NCBI GenBank assembly: GCA_965603095.1
Contig: CBFDBQ010000006.1
Coordinates: forward strand, 1-46,363
Length of the DNA: 46,363 bases
Direction of reading: 5' to 3'
Origin: DAOVVL01 sp965603095
GTDB lineage: Bacteria; Pseudomonadota; Alphaproteobacteria; Rhodospirillales; Magnetovibrionaceae
Positions 24,549 through 33,934 of the stretch are shown in pieces. The translations under genes were made by a program, and so were the position numbers. Below the pieces are notes generated by a model, which saw only the letters and a list, made by a program, of their open reading frames with translations, was not told the origin of the DNA and ran no database searches. How positions within the stretch are numbered: the stretch's first letter is position 1; every line of letters starts with the position of its first letter.

Positions 24549-25175
24549 ATGAACAAGCTTTTAAAGACAATCTTCATTCTTGCGCTATCTTTTATCAGCA
24601 TTCCTCCTGCATTTGGCGATGATCCTGCGGTTGATTTGGGCCTAACACCAAGTCCCGTTTATGGCCTTTGGGGAAACATCAATAGAGCGGTGATTGTTTA
24701 TGCGAGCGTTCGCTCAACTGACAAAGATTGGATTAAAGAACTTGGCAACATGCGCCCAAATAAATTTTATAACAAGGCGCCCGCAGACGTTCTTAAATTG
24801 GTTGATAGGTTTAGAACTAAATTGCGCGAGTTGGACGACGGCATGTCGGGCAATACATCAGATACGTTGCTTGAAGGCAAGTTGCCAAATCTTCTTTTAA
24901 GCGAAGATAATAGTATTACACCCAGTCTGGTGTATCTGCATTCTGGCCAGGTTTTGGTTAATATCGCTAACGATATTTTACAAACTTCCGTCGAACCGAT
25001 AGAAATAAGCAATTTTTTTCAGGAGTATAGTTTTACTGGAGCAGTTAAAACTCCAAGCGATGTGTTTGGCTTTGTTGATCTTGGGGTTCGCCGTCTCGAA
25101 GAAATTGCTATCAAGAAAAAATCCGGCCAGTTGATAACAAACCAATTAATAAAAAGAAGGGAGAAGGTGCAGTGA
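24549..25175 (+). CDS. Secreted protein of unknown function, coupled to a hybrid histidine kinase
   Basis: I do not recognise the family. The 208-residue protein starts with a signal peptide (1-23, ending AFG), so it is periplasmic. The mature part has predicted helices, for instance ADVLKLVDRFRTKLREL and FVDLGVRRLEEIAIKKK, and no cysteine or metal motif. Its last bases GTGA contain the start of the following kinase, a translational coupling that argues for joint action. The simplest reading is an accessory sensor that presents a periplasmic signal to the kinase; it could equally be a regulated partner. The tRNA-Leu gene lies 36 bp upstream. Confidence 0.75.
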   Translation: MNKLLKTIFILALSFISIPPAFGDDPAVDLGLTPSPVYGLWGNINRAVIVYASVRSTDKDWIKELGNMRPNKFYNKAPADVLKLVDRFRTKLRELDDGMSGNTSDTLLEGKLPNLLLSEDNSITPSLVYLHSGQVLVNIANDILQTSVEPIEISNFFQEYSFTGAVKTPSDVFGFVDLGVRRLEEIAIKKKSGQLITNQLIKRREKVQ

Positions 25176-27190
25176 TAGGTGCCTTGAAAACCCTCACCAT
25201 TAATAGGCTTGGTAAATGGTTAACTTCATTTTTGGTTTTGACTGCCATTATTACCATCATAACCAGCGGAGTTTTGATCCGAGAAGTCACAAATTTAAAT
25301 ACACTGTGGGTCAGTAGCGAGCGTAATATAATTCAGAAACAGGCCTATTTATCCGTTTTGCGTGGCACTATTGGTTATGGAGGAATGATCCATAATTTTA
25401 AAAACTACCTACTCCGCCGCGATAATAAATATCTTCTCAGTACACATAGGTCCATGCTTGAAACAAAAATTATTTTTAGCGGCTACAGGGCATTGGGTGT
25501 TTCTGCAGAAGAAGAAAGGGCAATCAGTGATATTGAATCTGTGGTTAAAAAATACATAGATGCAATCACCCTAGCCGAAATTCTTATTAAGAATAATAAT
25601 ACAATCTCTCAAGTCGATGGGCAGGTTTCTGTTGATGATACTCCGGCGTTGCTAGCCCTGCTTAGGCTGACCAATGCAGTTGCCACTTTGCGCCAAGAAA
25701 AAGCGAAAGTTGTTTCCAACTCAATCAGTTCGTTAGCCATAACTATTTATACGGCGGCAATTGGCATAGGGCTTCTTCTTGTTGTTGTGATTATGACCTT
25801 GGCCTGGTTTGTCCGTTTCCGTTTAATTAATCCTTTGGACAAGCTTGTTACAGCCATTGGCCGGGTTAATCCCGGCGTACCCGGACAGCTTCGCCTGCCA
25901 AGCATTGGGCGAGTGGACGACGAGTTGAACATGGTTGCAACGGCAACCAACCGATTTCTCGATTCCATGGAAGTTCATTTAAGCAAGCGCCGCAATGCTG
26001 AAAAGGCGCTGGGAATAGCCAAGGAAGAAGCGGAAAACGCCAATCAGGCAAAATCTGAATTTTTGTCATCCATGAGCCACGAATTGCGCACGCCCTTGAA
26101 CGCCATTTTGGGCTTTACCCAATTGCTGCAGTTCAATCCCCAAGTCCAACTGACGGAAGAACAAAAAGATAGCACCGATCAAATTATCAAAGGCGGTAAT
26201 CATTTATTAGAATTAATTGATCAGGTGTTGGAGTTGGCCAAGATTGAGGCCGGCAAAATGGCGGTCAGTATTGAACCAGTATCAGTTCATGAATTGCTAA
26301 ATGAAAGCGTAGCTATGGTGCAGACCATGGCTAAAAAAAGAAACATTACTATCGATATTAACACTGATGACTGCCCCAATGTTGAGGCAATGGCCGATTA
26401 TACGCGTCTAAAACAAGTATTGTTAAACCTGCTTTCCAACGCCGTAAAATACAACAACCAAGGCGGATCAATTTCCGTTGTTACCCGGGTTGAAGATAAT
26501 AATTTCTGTCACATTGCAGTTACAGATACCGGGCCGGGTATCCCCAATGACCAGCAGGCAGGCGTGTTCCAGCCGTTTAATCGCCTTGGCCATGAAACCT
26601 CAGAAATCGAAGGAACCGGCATTGGTTTGGTTATCACCCGCAAAATGATGCACATGATGAAGGGTGAAATAGGCTTTGAAAGCGAAGTAGGAATTGGCAC
26701 CACATTCTGGATAGAAATACCATTGTCCGAGCGGGCGCTTATATCGATGCCTATCGCCGCACAGGTGCAGGATGATAAGGCGACAATAGAAAGCACCATT
26801 GGTGCTGGTGAAAAAAACTATACAGTTCTTTATATAGAAGATAATCCAGCCAATTTGATGCTGATGGAAAAAATTATTGAAAGAATGTCCGGAGCAAAAC
26901 TTATTTCGGCCCACAATGCCGAACTAGGTCTGGAAATGGCTGATGCACAAAATCCCGATATTATTTTAATGGACTTGAACTTGCCCGGCATGGATGGTTA
27001 CGAAGCCCTTGAGCGTTTAAAAATAAACGAAAAAACCAGCTCAATCCCGGTTATTGCCGTAACTGCCCAGGCGACAAAATCCGATATTACAAGGGGTCGC
27101 CATGCTGGATTTGTGAGTTACATAACAAAACCCATACTTGTGCCAGAGCTGATAAAAACCATTGAAGAAAATCTTGATACCAATTCTTAA
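25172..27190 (+). CDS. Hybrid sensor histidine kinase with HAMP and C-terminal receiver
   Basis: Two-membrane-helix sensor kinase. TM1 is at 16-37, a helical periplasmic sensor of about 150 residues follows, TM2 is at 189-214 and then a HAMP-like segment. HisKA carries H303 in SHELRTPLNAI, the ATPase domain has N423, DTGPGIP (452-458) and GTGIGL (481-486), and the receiver has the acidic pair E556/D557, the phosphoacceptor D601 in LMDLNLPGMDGYE and K653. All catalytic residues are present. The output must go through another protein, as no DNA-binding or enzymatic domain is attached and no phosphotransfer protein is in the window. GTG start within GTGA of the preceding secreted protein, with a GGAGAAGG ribosome-binding site. 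Confidence 0.93.
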   Translation: MIGALKTLTINRLGKWLTSFLVLTAIITIITSGVLIREVTNLNTLWVSSERNIIQKQAYLSVLRGTIGYGGMIHNFKNYLLRRDNKYLLSTHRSMLETKIIFSGYRALGVSAEEERAISDIESVVKKYIDAITLAEILIKNNNTISQVDGQVSVDDTPALLALLRLTNAVATLRQEKAKVVSNSISSLAITIYTAAIGIGLLLVVVIMTLAWFVRFRLINPLDKLVTAIGRVNPGVPGQLRLPSIGRVDDELNMVATATNRFLDSMEVHLSKRRNAEKALGIAKEEAENANQAKSEFLSSMSHELRTPLNAILGFTQLLQFNPQVQLTEEQKDSTDQIIKGGNHLLELIDQVLELAKIEAGKMAVSIEPVSVHELLNESVAMVQTMAKKRNITIDINTDDCPNVEAMADYTRLKQVLLNLLSNAVKYNNQGGSISVVTRVEDNNFCHIAVTDTGPGIPNDQQAGVFQPFNRLGHETSEIEGTGIGLVITRKMMHMMKGEIGFESEVGIGTTFWIEIPLSERALISMPIAAQVQDDKATIESTIGAGEKNYTVLYIEDNPANLMLMEKIIERMSGAKLISAHNAELGLEMADAQNPDIILMDLNLPGMDGYEALERLKINEKTSSIPVIAVTAQATKSDITRGRHAGFVSYITKPILVPELIKTIEENLDTNS

Positions 27191-27225
27191 TTGAAAAGAC
27201 ATAATTTTAAAAAGCAGGGTTTTAG

Positions 27226-27711
27226 ATGAACAAATTCACTGGCCCATTTACTGGTACTGGCTCAACTCCTGATACTGGCTCCGCCCCCGGCGGCGCGTTT
27301 TATTTTGATGAAATATCTGTTGGGCAAAAGGCAAGTTACACTCGCACCGTAACTGAGGCAGACATCAAAGCGTTTGCCACCGTTTCCGGGGATGATAATC
27401 CGGTTCATTTAGATAATGATTTTGCCGCTGAAAATACCCCGTTTGGCGGATGTATAGCCCACGGTATTTTAACCGCGTCTTATGTTTCTACCGTGGTCGG
27501 CGCCAGATTCCCCGGCCCCGGCACAATTTATGTGAACCAGAGCCTTAAATTTAAGGCCCCGGTTAGGGCTGGCGATACGGTGGTAGCCACCGCCGAGGTT
27601 ATCCAATTAGTGCCTGAAAAAGGGTTTGTGGTGCTTAAAACCACCTGTGAAATAGGTGAAAAGGTGGTTTTAGAGGGCGAGGCCACCGTAATGGCCCCAA
27701 AAAGAGGCTAA
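27226..27711 (+). CDS. MaoC-like (R)-specific enoyl-CoA hydratase
   Basis: Hot-dog-fold hydratase of the MaoC/PhaJ type, acting on enoyl-CoA in fatty acid or polyhydroxyalkanoate metabolism. The hydratase-2 motif is VSGDDNPVHLD, with the catalytic Asp and His, followed by the substrate segment FGGCIAHGIL. The N-terminal 25 residues are a low-complexity Gly/Ser/Thr/Pro stretch (GTGSTPDTGSAPGG) not typical of the family; the domain itself starts near FDEISVGQ. Length 161, a single-domain form. It lies ahead of ribF, but a probable terminator between them suggests separate transcripts. Confidence 0.88.
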   Translation: MNKFTGPFTGTGSTPDTGSAPGGAFYFDEISVGQKASYTRTVTEADIKAFATVSGDDNPVHLDNDFAAENTPFGGCIAHGILTASYVSTVVGARFPGPGTIYVNQSLKFKAPVRAGDTVVATAEVIQLVPEKGFVVLKTTCEIGEKVVLEGEATVMAPKRG

Positions 27712-27735
27712 GTAAGCGCACTCCCCTATATTTTG

Positions 27736-27759
27736 GCCCTATATTTTGGGCGTTTTTTC
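27736..27759 (+). terminator. Possible intrinsic terminator after the MaoC gene
   Basis: GCCC (27736-27739) and GGGC (27748-27751) can pair around TATATTTT, and GTTTTTTC follows. The stem is only 4 bp. It forms from a 13-bp direct repeat CCCTATATTTTGG present twice (27724-27750). Confidence 0.4.
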
Positions 27760-27798
27760 TTGACCCACGGTGCCGTGACTGACACTTATTCTCGCCTG

Positions 27799-28758
27799 AT
27801 GCGAATATTTAGACACTATACCGACCTGCCCAGTGATGCCCGTGATGTGGTGGTTGCCATCGGCAATTTCGATGGCGTGCACAAGGGCCACCAAGAGGTC
27901 ATAAACGAGGCCGGAACCATAGCGCGCTCCATGGGTGTGCCGTGGGCGGTGCTGACGTTCGAACCGCATCCAACATCTGTTTTTAAGCCCGATATCGAGC
28001 CATTTCGCCTAACAACAATGCGCACCAAGGTGCGGGTGATTGAAGAAATGGGCATTGATCAAGTTTTAGTCCAACATTTTGACAAAGAATTTGCATCCCT
28101 TGATGCCGATGATTTTATTCAAAAGGTTTTGTTAGATGGGCTTGGCGCTCGCCATGTAGTTTCGGGCTATGATTTTGAATTTGGTAAAGGCCGGGGTGGC
28201 AACCCAGATTTGTTATTAAAACGTGGTCGAGAAAAAGGCTTTGGCTTTACCGCCGTGCCAAAAGTTACAGATGCGGCGGGCGAGGTTTATTCGTCAACCC
28301 GTGTCAGAAATGAATTAAAAGCTGCCAATCCACGCGCCGCAGCCGAAATACTGGGAACTCCGTTTGAAATAGAAGGCCGGGTAGAGCATGGCGATGCCCG
28401 GGGCCGCGAATTGGGATATCCTACCGCCAACCTGACCATGGGCGATTATCTGCACCCGGCCACAGGCATATATGCGGTGCAAGCGGGCGTTGATGAGGGT
28501 TTGGACACCAAATGGATGGATGGGGCAGGCAGTTTTGGCTACCGTCCACAATTTGATGGCAAACACGAATTAATGGAAGTTTATCTGTTCGATTTTGATG
28601 GCGACCTTTACGGTAAAAATATGCGGGTCAGGCTTATAGAATACCTTCGCCCCGAATTGAAGTTTGACGGATTGGATGAATTAAAGGCACAAATAGCTGA
28701 TGATTGCGTCAAGGTTCGCCAGATACTGGCTAAAGCCAGCCCCTTGCTAAAGGATTAA
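27799..28758 (+). CDS. ribF: Bifunctional riboflavin kinase / FAD synthetase
   Basis: Turns riboflavin into FMN and then FAD. The FMN adenylyltransferase domain has GNFDGVHKGH (22-31) and STRVRNELK, and the riboflavin kinase domain starts with GRVEHGDARGRELGYPTANL and continues with GIYAV and EVYLFDFDGDLYG. Length from this start is 319 (E. coli 313). I use the ATG at 27799, where the conserved sequence begins (RIFRHYTDLP), and not the upstream open frame from 27733, which overlaps the terminator. It is 11 bp ahead of ileS; the ribF-ileS-lspA order is a widespread bacterial arrangement. Confidence 0.95.
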   Translation: MRIFRHYTDLPSDARDVVVAIGNFDGVHKGHQEVINEAGTIARSMGVPWAVLTFEPHPTSVFKPDIEPFRLTTMRTKVRVIEEMGIDQVLVQHFDKEFASLDADDFIQKVLLDGLGARHVVSGYDFEFGKGRGGNPDLLLKRGREKGFGFTAVPKVTDAAGEVYSSTRVRNELKAANPRAAAEILGTPFEIEGRVEHGDARGRELGYPTANLTMGDYLHPATGIYAVQAGVDEGLDTKWMDGAGSFGYRPQFDGKHELMEVYLFDFDGDLYGKNMRVRLIEYLRPELKFDGLDELKAQIADDCVKVRQILAKASPLLKD

Positions 28759-28769
28759 TAAAGATAAAA

Positions 28770-31655
28770 ATGACTACCGAATATAAAAACACTGTTTTTC
28801 TACCTCAAACCGAGTTTCCCATGCGCGGCAACCTGCCCAAGCGCGAGCCGGATATGCTGGCCAAATGGCAGGAAATGAATCTTTATGCCCGTCACCGCGA
28901 ACAGGGCAAAGGTCGGGAAAAATTTATTCTTCATGATGGCCCACCATATGCCAATGGTCATTTGCATATTGGTCATGCCTTAAACAAAATATTGAAAGAC
29001 ACCATCAACCGCTCACAACAAATGTTGGGCAAAGATGCTGACTATGTTCCCGGTTGGGATTGTCATGGCCTGCCTATCGAATGGAAAATAGAAGAAAAAT
29101 ATCGCAAGGCTGGCAAAGATAAAGACGATGTTGATGTGGTCGAGTTCCGCAAGGAATGCCGTGAATTTGCTAGCCACTGGATAGAAATTCAACGTGAAGA
29201 ATTCAAACGCATGGGGGTTATTGGTAATTGGGATAAACCTTATCTAACCATGACCAATAAAGCTGAAGCCGCAATCGCGGCCGAGCTTGGCAAGTTCTTG
29301 ATGAACGGCTCGCTATACAAAGGGGCCAAGCCGGTTATGTGGTCGGTGGTAGAAAAAACCGCATTGGCCGAGGCTGAAGTTGAATATCACGAACACCGTT
29401 CGCCAACAATTTTTGTTCGCTTTCCGGTCGCTTCATCCAACGTGGCCGCATTAAAAGATGCCTCTATTGTTATTTGGACAACCACGCCTTGGACGATTCC
29501 TTCCAACCGTGCCGTTGCTTATGGTGACGAGATTGAATATGTGGTGATAGCAGTAAAAACAATTGCAGAAGAAAGCGGGGCAGTTGTTGGTGAAAAAATC
29601 GCAATTGCAAAGGCACTTATTTCATCCGTATGCGAAGCCGCAGGAATTACGTCGCACGAAATTGTTGCATCGTTCAAGGGTGCGGATGTAGCCGGAACCA
29701 TTTGCCATCATCCCATGCGGGCTGATGATGCGGTTTATGGTTTTGATGTTCCGGCATTAAAAGCTGATTTTGTCGAGGTTGATACCGGTGCAGGATTTGT
29801 TCACATAGCGCCCGGCCACGGCGCCGATGACTGGGAATTAAGCATAGCAAACTCCATTGCTGTTCCTGATACCGTTGCGGGCGATGGTGGTTATCTTGCA
29901 TCCGTCGGTGAAAAGCTATGTGGCACCAAGGTCATGGAGTTCGATCCGACCAAGAAAAAATCAAAACCGTGGTTCCCCGCTAATAAAGCTGTAATGGCAA
30001 TGCTAGTTGAAAATGGTTCATTGCTGGCGAGTGGTCATTTAATTCATAGCTATCCTCATTCATGGCGTTCAAAAGCACCGCTTATTTTCCGCAATACCCC
30101 GCAATGGTTTATTTCAATGGAAAAAACTGGCCTTCGCCAAACAGCCCTAAAGGCCATTGATGATACCCGGTTTGTTCCAGCACAGGGCAAGAACCGTCTG
30201 CGTGCAATGATCGAACAGCGCCCCGATTGGTGCGTATCACGCCAGCGGGCGTGGGGTGTACCCATAACCGTTTTTGTTAATAAAAAAACCGGCGAGCCTT
30301 TACGTGACCAAGCCGTACTGGATAGGGTTTTTGAAATCTTTACCAATGATGGCTCAGACGCGTGGTTCTCTAGGCCCCCGAGCGATTTTTTAGGCCCTGA
30401 TTATAATGCAGATGATTATGAACAGGTCACCGACATTCTTGATGTTTGGTTTGATTCCGGTTCGACCCATGCGTTTGTGCTGGAAGGTGACGAATGGCCC
30501 AACCTTTCATCACCAGCATCGCTATACCTAGAAGGTTCCGACCAACATCGTGGCTGGTTTCATTCATCATTGCTGGAAAGCTGTGGCACCCGTGGCCGTG
30601 CGCCATACGATACAATTTTGACCCACGGTTTTATCTTGGATGAAAAAGCCGAAAAAATGTCGAAATCAACCGGTAATGCGCTTTCGCCCAATGATGTTTA
30701 CAACCAATTTGGCGCAGATATTTTGCGTTTGTGGGTGGTTGGGACCGATTATACCGAAGACCCGGTGTTTGGCCCAGAAACCCTAAAACAGATGTCGGAT
30801 ATATATCGTCGCTTGCGCAACACCCTTAGATTTTTATTGGGCAACCTTGATGGCTTTGATGATGCTGAGCACGTTGACATAGCCCAAATGCCGGAACTGG
30901 AACGTTGGATGTTAGGCCGTTTGCACAATATGGATGCGATGGTTCGTAAATCTTGCGATGCTTATAATTTTCACCCGTTGTTTACGGAATTAAGCAATTT
31001 TTGCACGGTAGATTTATCGGCATTCTATTTTGATATTCGCAAAGACACGCTTTATTGTGAACGCCCCGATTCAACCCTGCGTCGTGCTACCCGCACGGTA
31101 CTAAACGAAATATTTAATTATCTTTCCGCGTGGTTAGCGCCATTTATTTGCTTTACCGCCGAAGAAGCATGGCAAGCCCGTTTTTCTAGTGAAAAAGATA
31201 GGGAAACAGAAAGTGTGCATTACCGCCTGTTCCCCGATGTTCCTGAAAATTGGGAAAATCAAGCACTAGAAGACAAATGGGTTAAGGTTCGTGCTTTACG
31301 CCGAGTTGTAACTGGTGCGTTGGAAATAGAGCGGGCTGAAAAGCGTATCGGTTCTAGCTTGCAAGCAGCGCCCAAGGTTTATGTTACAGCCCAATACATA
31401 AGCGCAATGCAAGGCGTTGATTTAAGCGAGCTAGCAATCACATCGGGGGCCGAACTTATCGAAGGCGACGTGCCTGCTGGGGCGTTTAAACTGGATGACG
31501 TTGATGGCGTTGGCGTGGTTTCAACTTTGGCCGAAGGCGAAAAATGCGAACGCTGTTGGATGGTGCGAGCCGATGTTGGATCGGACGCAAACCACCCAAC
31601 TGTTTGTGGGCGTTGTGCCGATGCGGTAAATCATCAAAGGGATGATAACGCTTGA
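28770..31655 (+). CDS. ileS: Isoleucyl-tRNA synthetase
   Basis: Class I synthetase with editing of misactivated valine. It has HIGH (66-69, in NGHLHIGHALNK), an intact editing domain (about 185-400, with WTTTPWTIPSNRA), KMSKS in EKAEKMSKSTGNAL, and the anticodon-binding domain. The C-terminal zinc finger is present: CERCWM and CGRCADAV, the bacterial type that is sensitive to mupirocin. Length 961 compares with 938 in E. coli. The TTGA at its end couples it to lspA. Confidence 0.97.
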   Translation: MTTEYKNTVFLPQTEFPMRGNLPKREPDMLAKWQEMNLYARHREQGKGREKFILHDGPPYANGHLHIGHALNKILKDTINRSQQMLGKDADYVPGWDCHGLPIEWKIEEKYRKAGKDKDDVDVVEFRKECREFASHWIEIQREEFKRMGVIGNWDKPYLTMTNKAEAAIAAELGKFLMNGSLYKGAKPVMWSVVEKTALAEAEVEYHEHRSPTIFVRFPVASSNVAALKDASIVIWTTTPWTIPSNRAVAYGDEIEYVVIAVKTIAEESGAVVGEKIAIAKALISSVCEAAGITSHEIVASFKGADVAGTICHHPMRADDAVYGFDVPALKADFVEVDTGAGFVHIAPGHGADDWELSIANSIAVPDTVAGDGGYLASVGEKLCGTKVMEFDPTKKKSKPWFPANKAVMAMLVENGSLLASGHLIHSYPHSWRSKAPLIFRNTPQWFISMEKTGLRQTALKAIDDTRFVPAQGKNRLRAMIEQRPDWCVSRQRAWGVPITVFVNKKTGEPLRDQAVLDRVFEIFTNDGSDAWFSRPPSDFLGPDYNADDYEQVTDILDVWFDSGSTHAFVLEGDEWPNLSSPASLYLEGSDQHRGWFHSSLLESCGTRGRAPYDTILTHGFILDEKAEKMSKSTGNALSPNDVYNQFGADILRLWVVGTDYTEDPVFGPETLKQMSDIYRRLRNTLRFLLGNLDGFDDAEHVDIAQMPELERWMLGRLHNMDAMVRKSCDAYNFHPLFTELSNFCTVDLSAFYFDIRKDTLYCERPDSTLRRATRTVLNEIFNYLSAWLAPFICFTAEEAWQARFSSEKDRETESVHYRLFPDVPENWENQALEDKWVKVRALRRVVTGALEIERAEKRIGSSLQAAPKVYVTAQYISAMQGVDLSELAITSGAELIEGDVPAGAFKLDDVDGVGVVSTLAEGEKCERCWMVRADVGSDANHPTVCGRCADAVNHQRDDNA

Positions 31656-32194
31656 ACTCGACCATGAACAATATTGGCAAACTAAGATTGTTTGGCCTAG
31701 GGCTGGCAACAACAATTTTTATTGCCGATCAGCTTTCCAAGTGGTGGATTTTGACCGATATAATGGCCATACCTACGGTCATTCGTATTAGCTCATTTTT
31801 TAATATTGTCCTTGCATGGAACAGGGGCATTAGCTTTGGGATGTTTAATAATAATTCATCTTGGGGTAGCTGGGTGCTGATAGCGGTTGCGCTGGTTATT
31901 GTGGTTTTTTTAGCAATATGGCTAATGCGGGGCGAAAGTATGCTTTCGGTTCTGGCAACCGGGTCTATAATTGGTGGTGCGCTGGGCAATGTGGTGGACC
32001 GAATCCGTTTCGGCGCGGTTGTTGATTTTCTCGATTTCCATGTGGCGGGAAGCCATTGGCCAGCATTCAACGTGGCAGACACCGCCATATCCCTAGGTGC
32101 AGTGGCATTAATTCTCGAGGCCTTGAAGCCAGACCCAGAACAGCCTAAAAATAACGACAATCAGGACGCTAATAATAATCCGGGAAACCCATGA
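31652..32194 (+). CDS. lspA: Lipoprotein signal peptidase (signal peptidase II)
   Basis: Inner-membrane aspartic protease that removes the signal peptide of lipoproteins after diacylglyceryl transfer. Four hydrophobic helices and the two catalytic aspartates are seen: D116 in GNVVDRI and D143 in FNVADTAIS. The C-terminus ends in a Pro/Asn/Asp-rich tail, as often found. The start TTG 31652 overlaps the ileS stop; AAAGGG lies 10 bases before it. ATG 31664 is the alternative. The next gene encodes a probable substrate, the DUF3035 lipoprotein. Confidence 0.94.
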   Translation: MNSTMNNIGKLRLFGLGLATTIFIADQLSKWWILTDIMAIPTVIRISSFFNIVLAWNRGISFGMFNNNSSWGSWVLIAVALVIVVFLAIWLMRGESMLSVLATGSIIGGALGNVVDRIRFGAVVDFLDFHVAGSHWPAFNVADTAISLGAVALILEALKPDPEQPKNNDNQDANNNPGNP

Positions 32195-32760
32195 ATATAT
32201 CAGTAAGTAAAAACACAGCTATAATTTGCCTTATCATTGTCATGGGGGTTGTTTCTGGGTGTGCCGATACTAGACGCGCGCTTATCAAGGAAAAGGGTGC
32301 GCCCGATGAATTTGAGGTTTATACCCGCGCGCCACTTTCTTTACCGCCTGATTTTGGGTTGCGCCCGCCGGCAGAACAGGGAGAAGCGGTACGTAGCGTT
32401 GATGACCCAACAATCCAGGCCCGCATCGCGGTTACCGGAAAACAGCCACAGCAACAAAAGATAAATGCAACAAGCCCCGGCATGGCCGCAATTTATTCGC
32501 GTAGCGGTGTTGGCGGTACCGATCCTAATATCCGCCAATTGCTAGAGCGCGAATCATCATCGATTATCTCTGCGGACACATCGGTAATGGATAGAATATT
32601 GCTTAGCGAAGAAGAACTAAGCAAGGGCGCAACGGTTGACCCGGTATTGGAATCTGAACGCATTCGAGATAATATGGCCAAGGGCGTTCCCCTTAACGAA
32701 GGCGATATACCCAAAATTGAACGTAAAAAACCACGTTTGTTAGACGGCGTATTTAACTAA
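32191..32760 (+). CDS. DUF3035 lipoprotein
   Basis: Outer-membrane or periplasmic lipoprotein of unknown function, confined mostly to Alphaproteobacteria. The signal peptide ends in the lipobox VSGC with C24. The mature chain has the family sequence APDEFEVYTRAPLSLPPDFGL and then a disordered Gln/Pro/Ser region, ending in KPRLLDGVFN. Length 189 is usual. The ATGA overlap with lspA makes cotranscription certain. The neighbouring M16 peptidases often follow this gene in relatives, hinting at an envelope function. Confidence 0.88.
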   Translation: MNISVSKNTAIICLIIVMGVVSGCADTRRALIKEKGAPDEFEVYTRAPLSLPPDFGLRPPAEQGEAVRSVDDPTIQARIAVTGKQPQQQKINATSPGMAAIYSRSGVGGTDPNIRQLLERESSSIISADTSVMDRILLSEEELSKGATVDPVLESERIRDNMAKGVPLNEGDIPKIERKKPRLLDGVFN

Positions 32761-32842
32761 CATAACCGCCATTTATATATCGGCGTAACTCCTGCACAAT
32801 TTTTGCCTTTATCCGGCCCTATTTATAAGGTCAATTACGAGC

Positions 32843-33934
32843 ATGCGTATTTTAATTGTCCTGAAGATTGCGTTTTTAATGTTCGTTCTTGCCGGTGGTG
32901 TTGCGCGCGCAGAAGTATTCTCGCCAGTTAATTTTACCCTTGATAACGGTTTGCAGGTGGTTGTTGTTTCAAACCACAGGTCGCCGGTTGTCATGCAAAT
33001 GCTTTGGTACCGGGTTGGATCGATTGATGAACCCAATGGCAAAAGCGGGATGGCGCATTTGCTGGAACATTTAATGTTCAAAGGAACAGCTAAGTACCCT
33101 AATGGTGAATTTTCAAAAATGGTTGCCAGAAATGGCGGCAATGAAAACGCTTTCACTTCGTTTGATTATACCGGATATCACCAGACAGTTTCCAGCGACA
33201 GGTTGGAAATGATTATGGAGCTCGAATCAAATCGCATGAACTCGCTTGTTTTAAGCAAGGCCGACATAGAAACAGAAAGCGACGTAATTTTAGAAGAACG
33301 TCGCCAGCGCATAGGGAACAATCCATCGGGCAAATTACGATTAAAGGTGGGGGCAGAGCTATTTTCAAATGGTCACCTCTATGGCCGCCCGGTAATAGGA
33401 TGGGAAGGCGAAATAAAATCTGTAACCAGATCGGATATTTTAGATTTTTATAAAAAATACTATGTGCCATCAAACGCCATATTAGTGATTGTTGGCGATG
33501 TTTTGCCTGAAACTGTACGTAAATTGGCAAATAAATATTATGGGTCCATCAACGGTGGAAAAGCACCTTCTCGCCCCATGCTTGCAACACCCGATATTCC
33601 CAAATTGGGCGAAGTAATTGTGCGCGATGCACAGGTTGGACAGCCAGCATGGAGCCTTAGCACAATTGCGCCATCGCTTGGCAATAGTAATGCTGGCCGG
33701 GTTGCCGCGTTTGAGGTGCTGGCAAAAGCCCTTGGCGGTGGTACAACCTCAAGACTTTATAAGGCATTGGTTATTGGAGAAGGCAAGGTAGTTTCTGCTG
33801 GTGCTGGTTATTCTTACGACCCCATGGGGCCGGCCGCTTTGTTTTTTATGCAAGCCCCAAGCCCGGTGCGAAGCTGGACGCGATTGCAGACGATATTGAG
33901 AAAGAACTTAAAAAACTTATCAAAGACGGGTTAA
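32843..33934 (+). CDS. M16 zinc peptidase, N-terminal part, cut by a frameshift
   Basis: Periplasmic insulinase/pitrilysin-family peptidase. A signal peptide (1-23, ending ARA) is followed by the inverted zinc motif HLLEH (H72, E75, H76) in a MAHLLEHLMFKGT setting and by the distal glutamate in SDVILEERRQR. The family needs about 440-450 residues, but this frame ends after 363. The last roughly 23 residues (RSWTRLQTIL and on) are foreign to the family: the correct sequence continues in the next frame from base 33865 (GAKLDAIADDIEKELKKL). One base is missing near 33861-33865, where GCCCGG would need to be GCCCCGG. Either a sequencing error or a genuine mutation; if real, the enzyme is lost or split. 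Confidence 0.88.
   Translation: MRILIVLKIAFLMFVLAGGVARAEVFSPVNFTLDNGLQVVVVSNHRSPVVMQMLWYRVGSIDEPNGKSGMAHLLEHLMFKGTAKYPNGEFSKMVARNGGNENAFTSFDYTGYHQTVSSDRLEMIMELESNRMNSLVLSKADIETESDVILEERRQRIGNNPSGKLRLKVGAELFSNGHLYGRPVIGWEGEIKSVTRSDILDFYKKYYVPSNAILVIVGDVLPETVRKLANKYYGSINGGKAPSRPMLATPDIPKLGEVIVRDAQVGQPAWSLSTIAPSLGNSNAGRVAAFEVLAKALGGGTTSRLYKALVIGEGKVVSAGAGYSYDPMGPAALFFMQAPSPVRSWTRLQTILRKNLKNLSKTG

Noticed and set aside
33855..33870. Programmed -1 frameshift in the M16 peptidase
   Set aside because: The junction CCA-AGC-CCG-GTG has no X-XXY-YYZ slippery heptamer and I see no downstream pseudoknot; a lost base is simpler.
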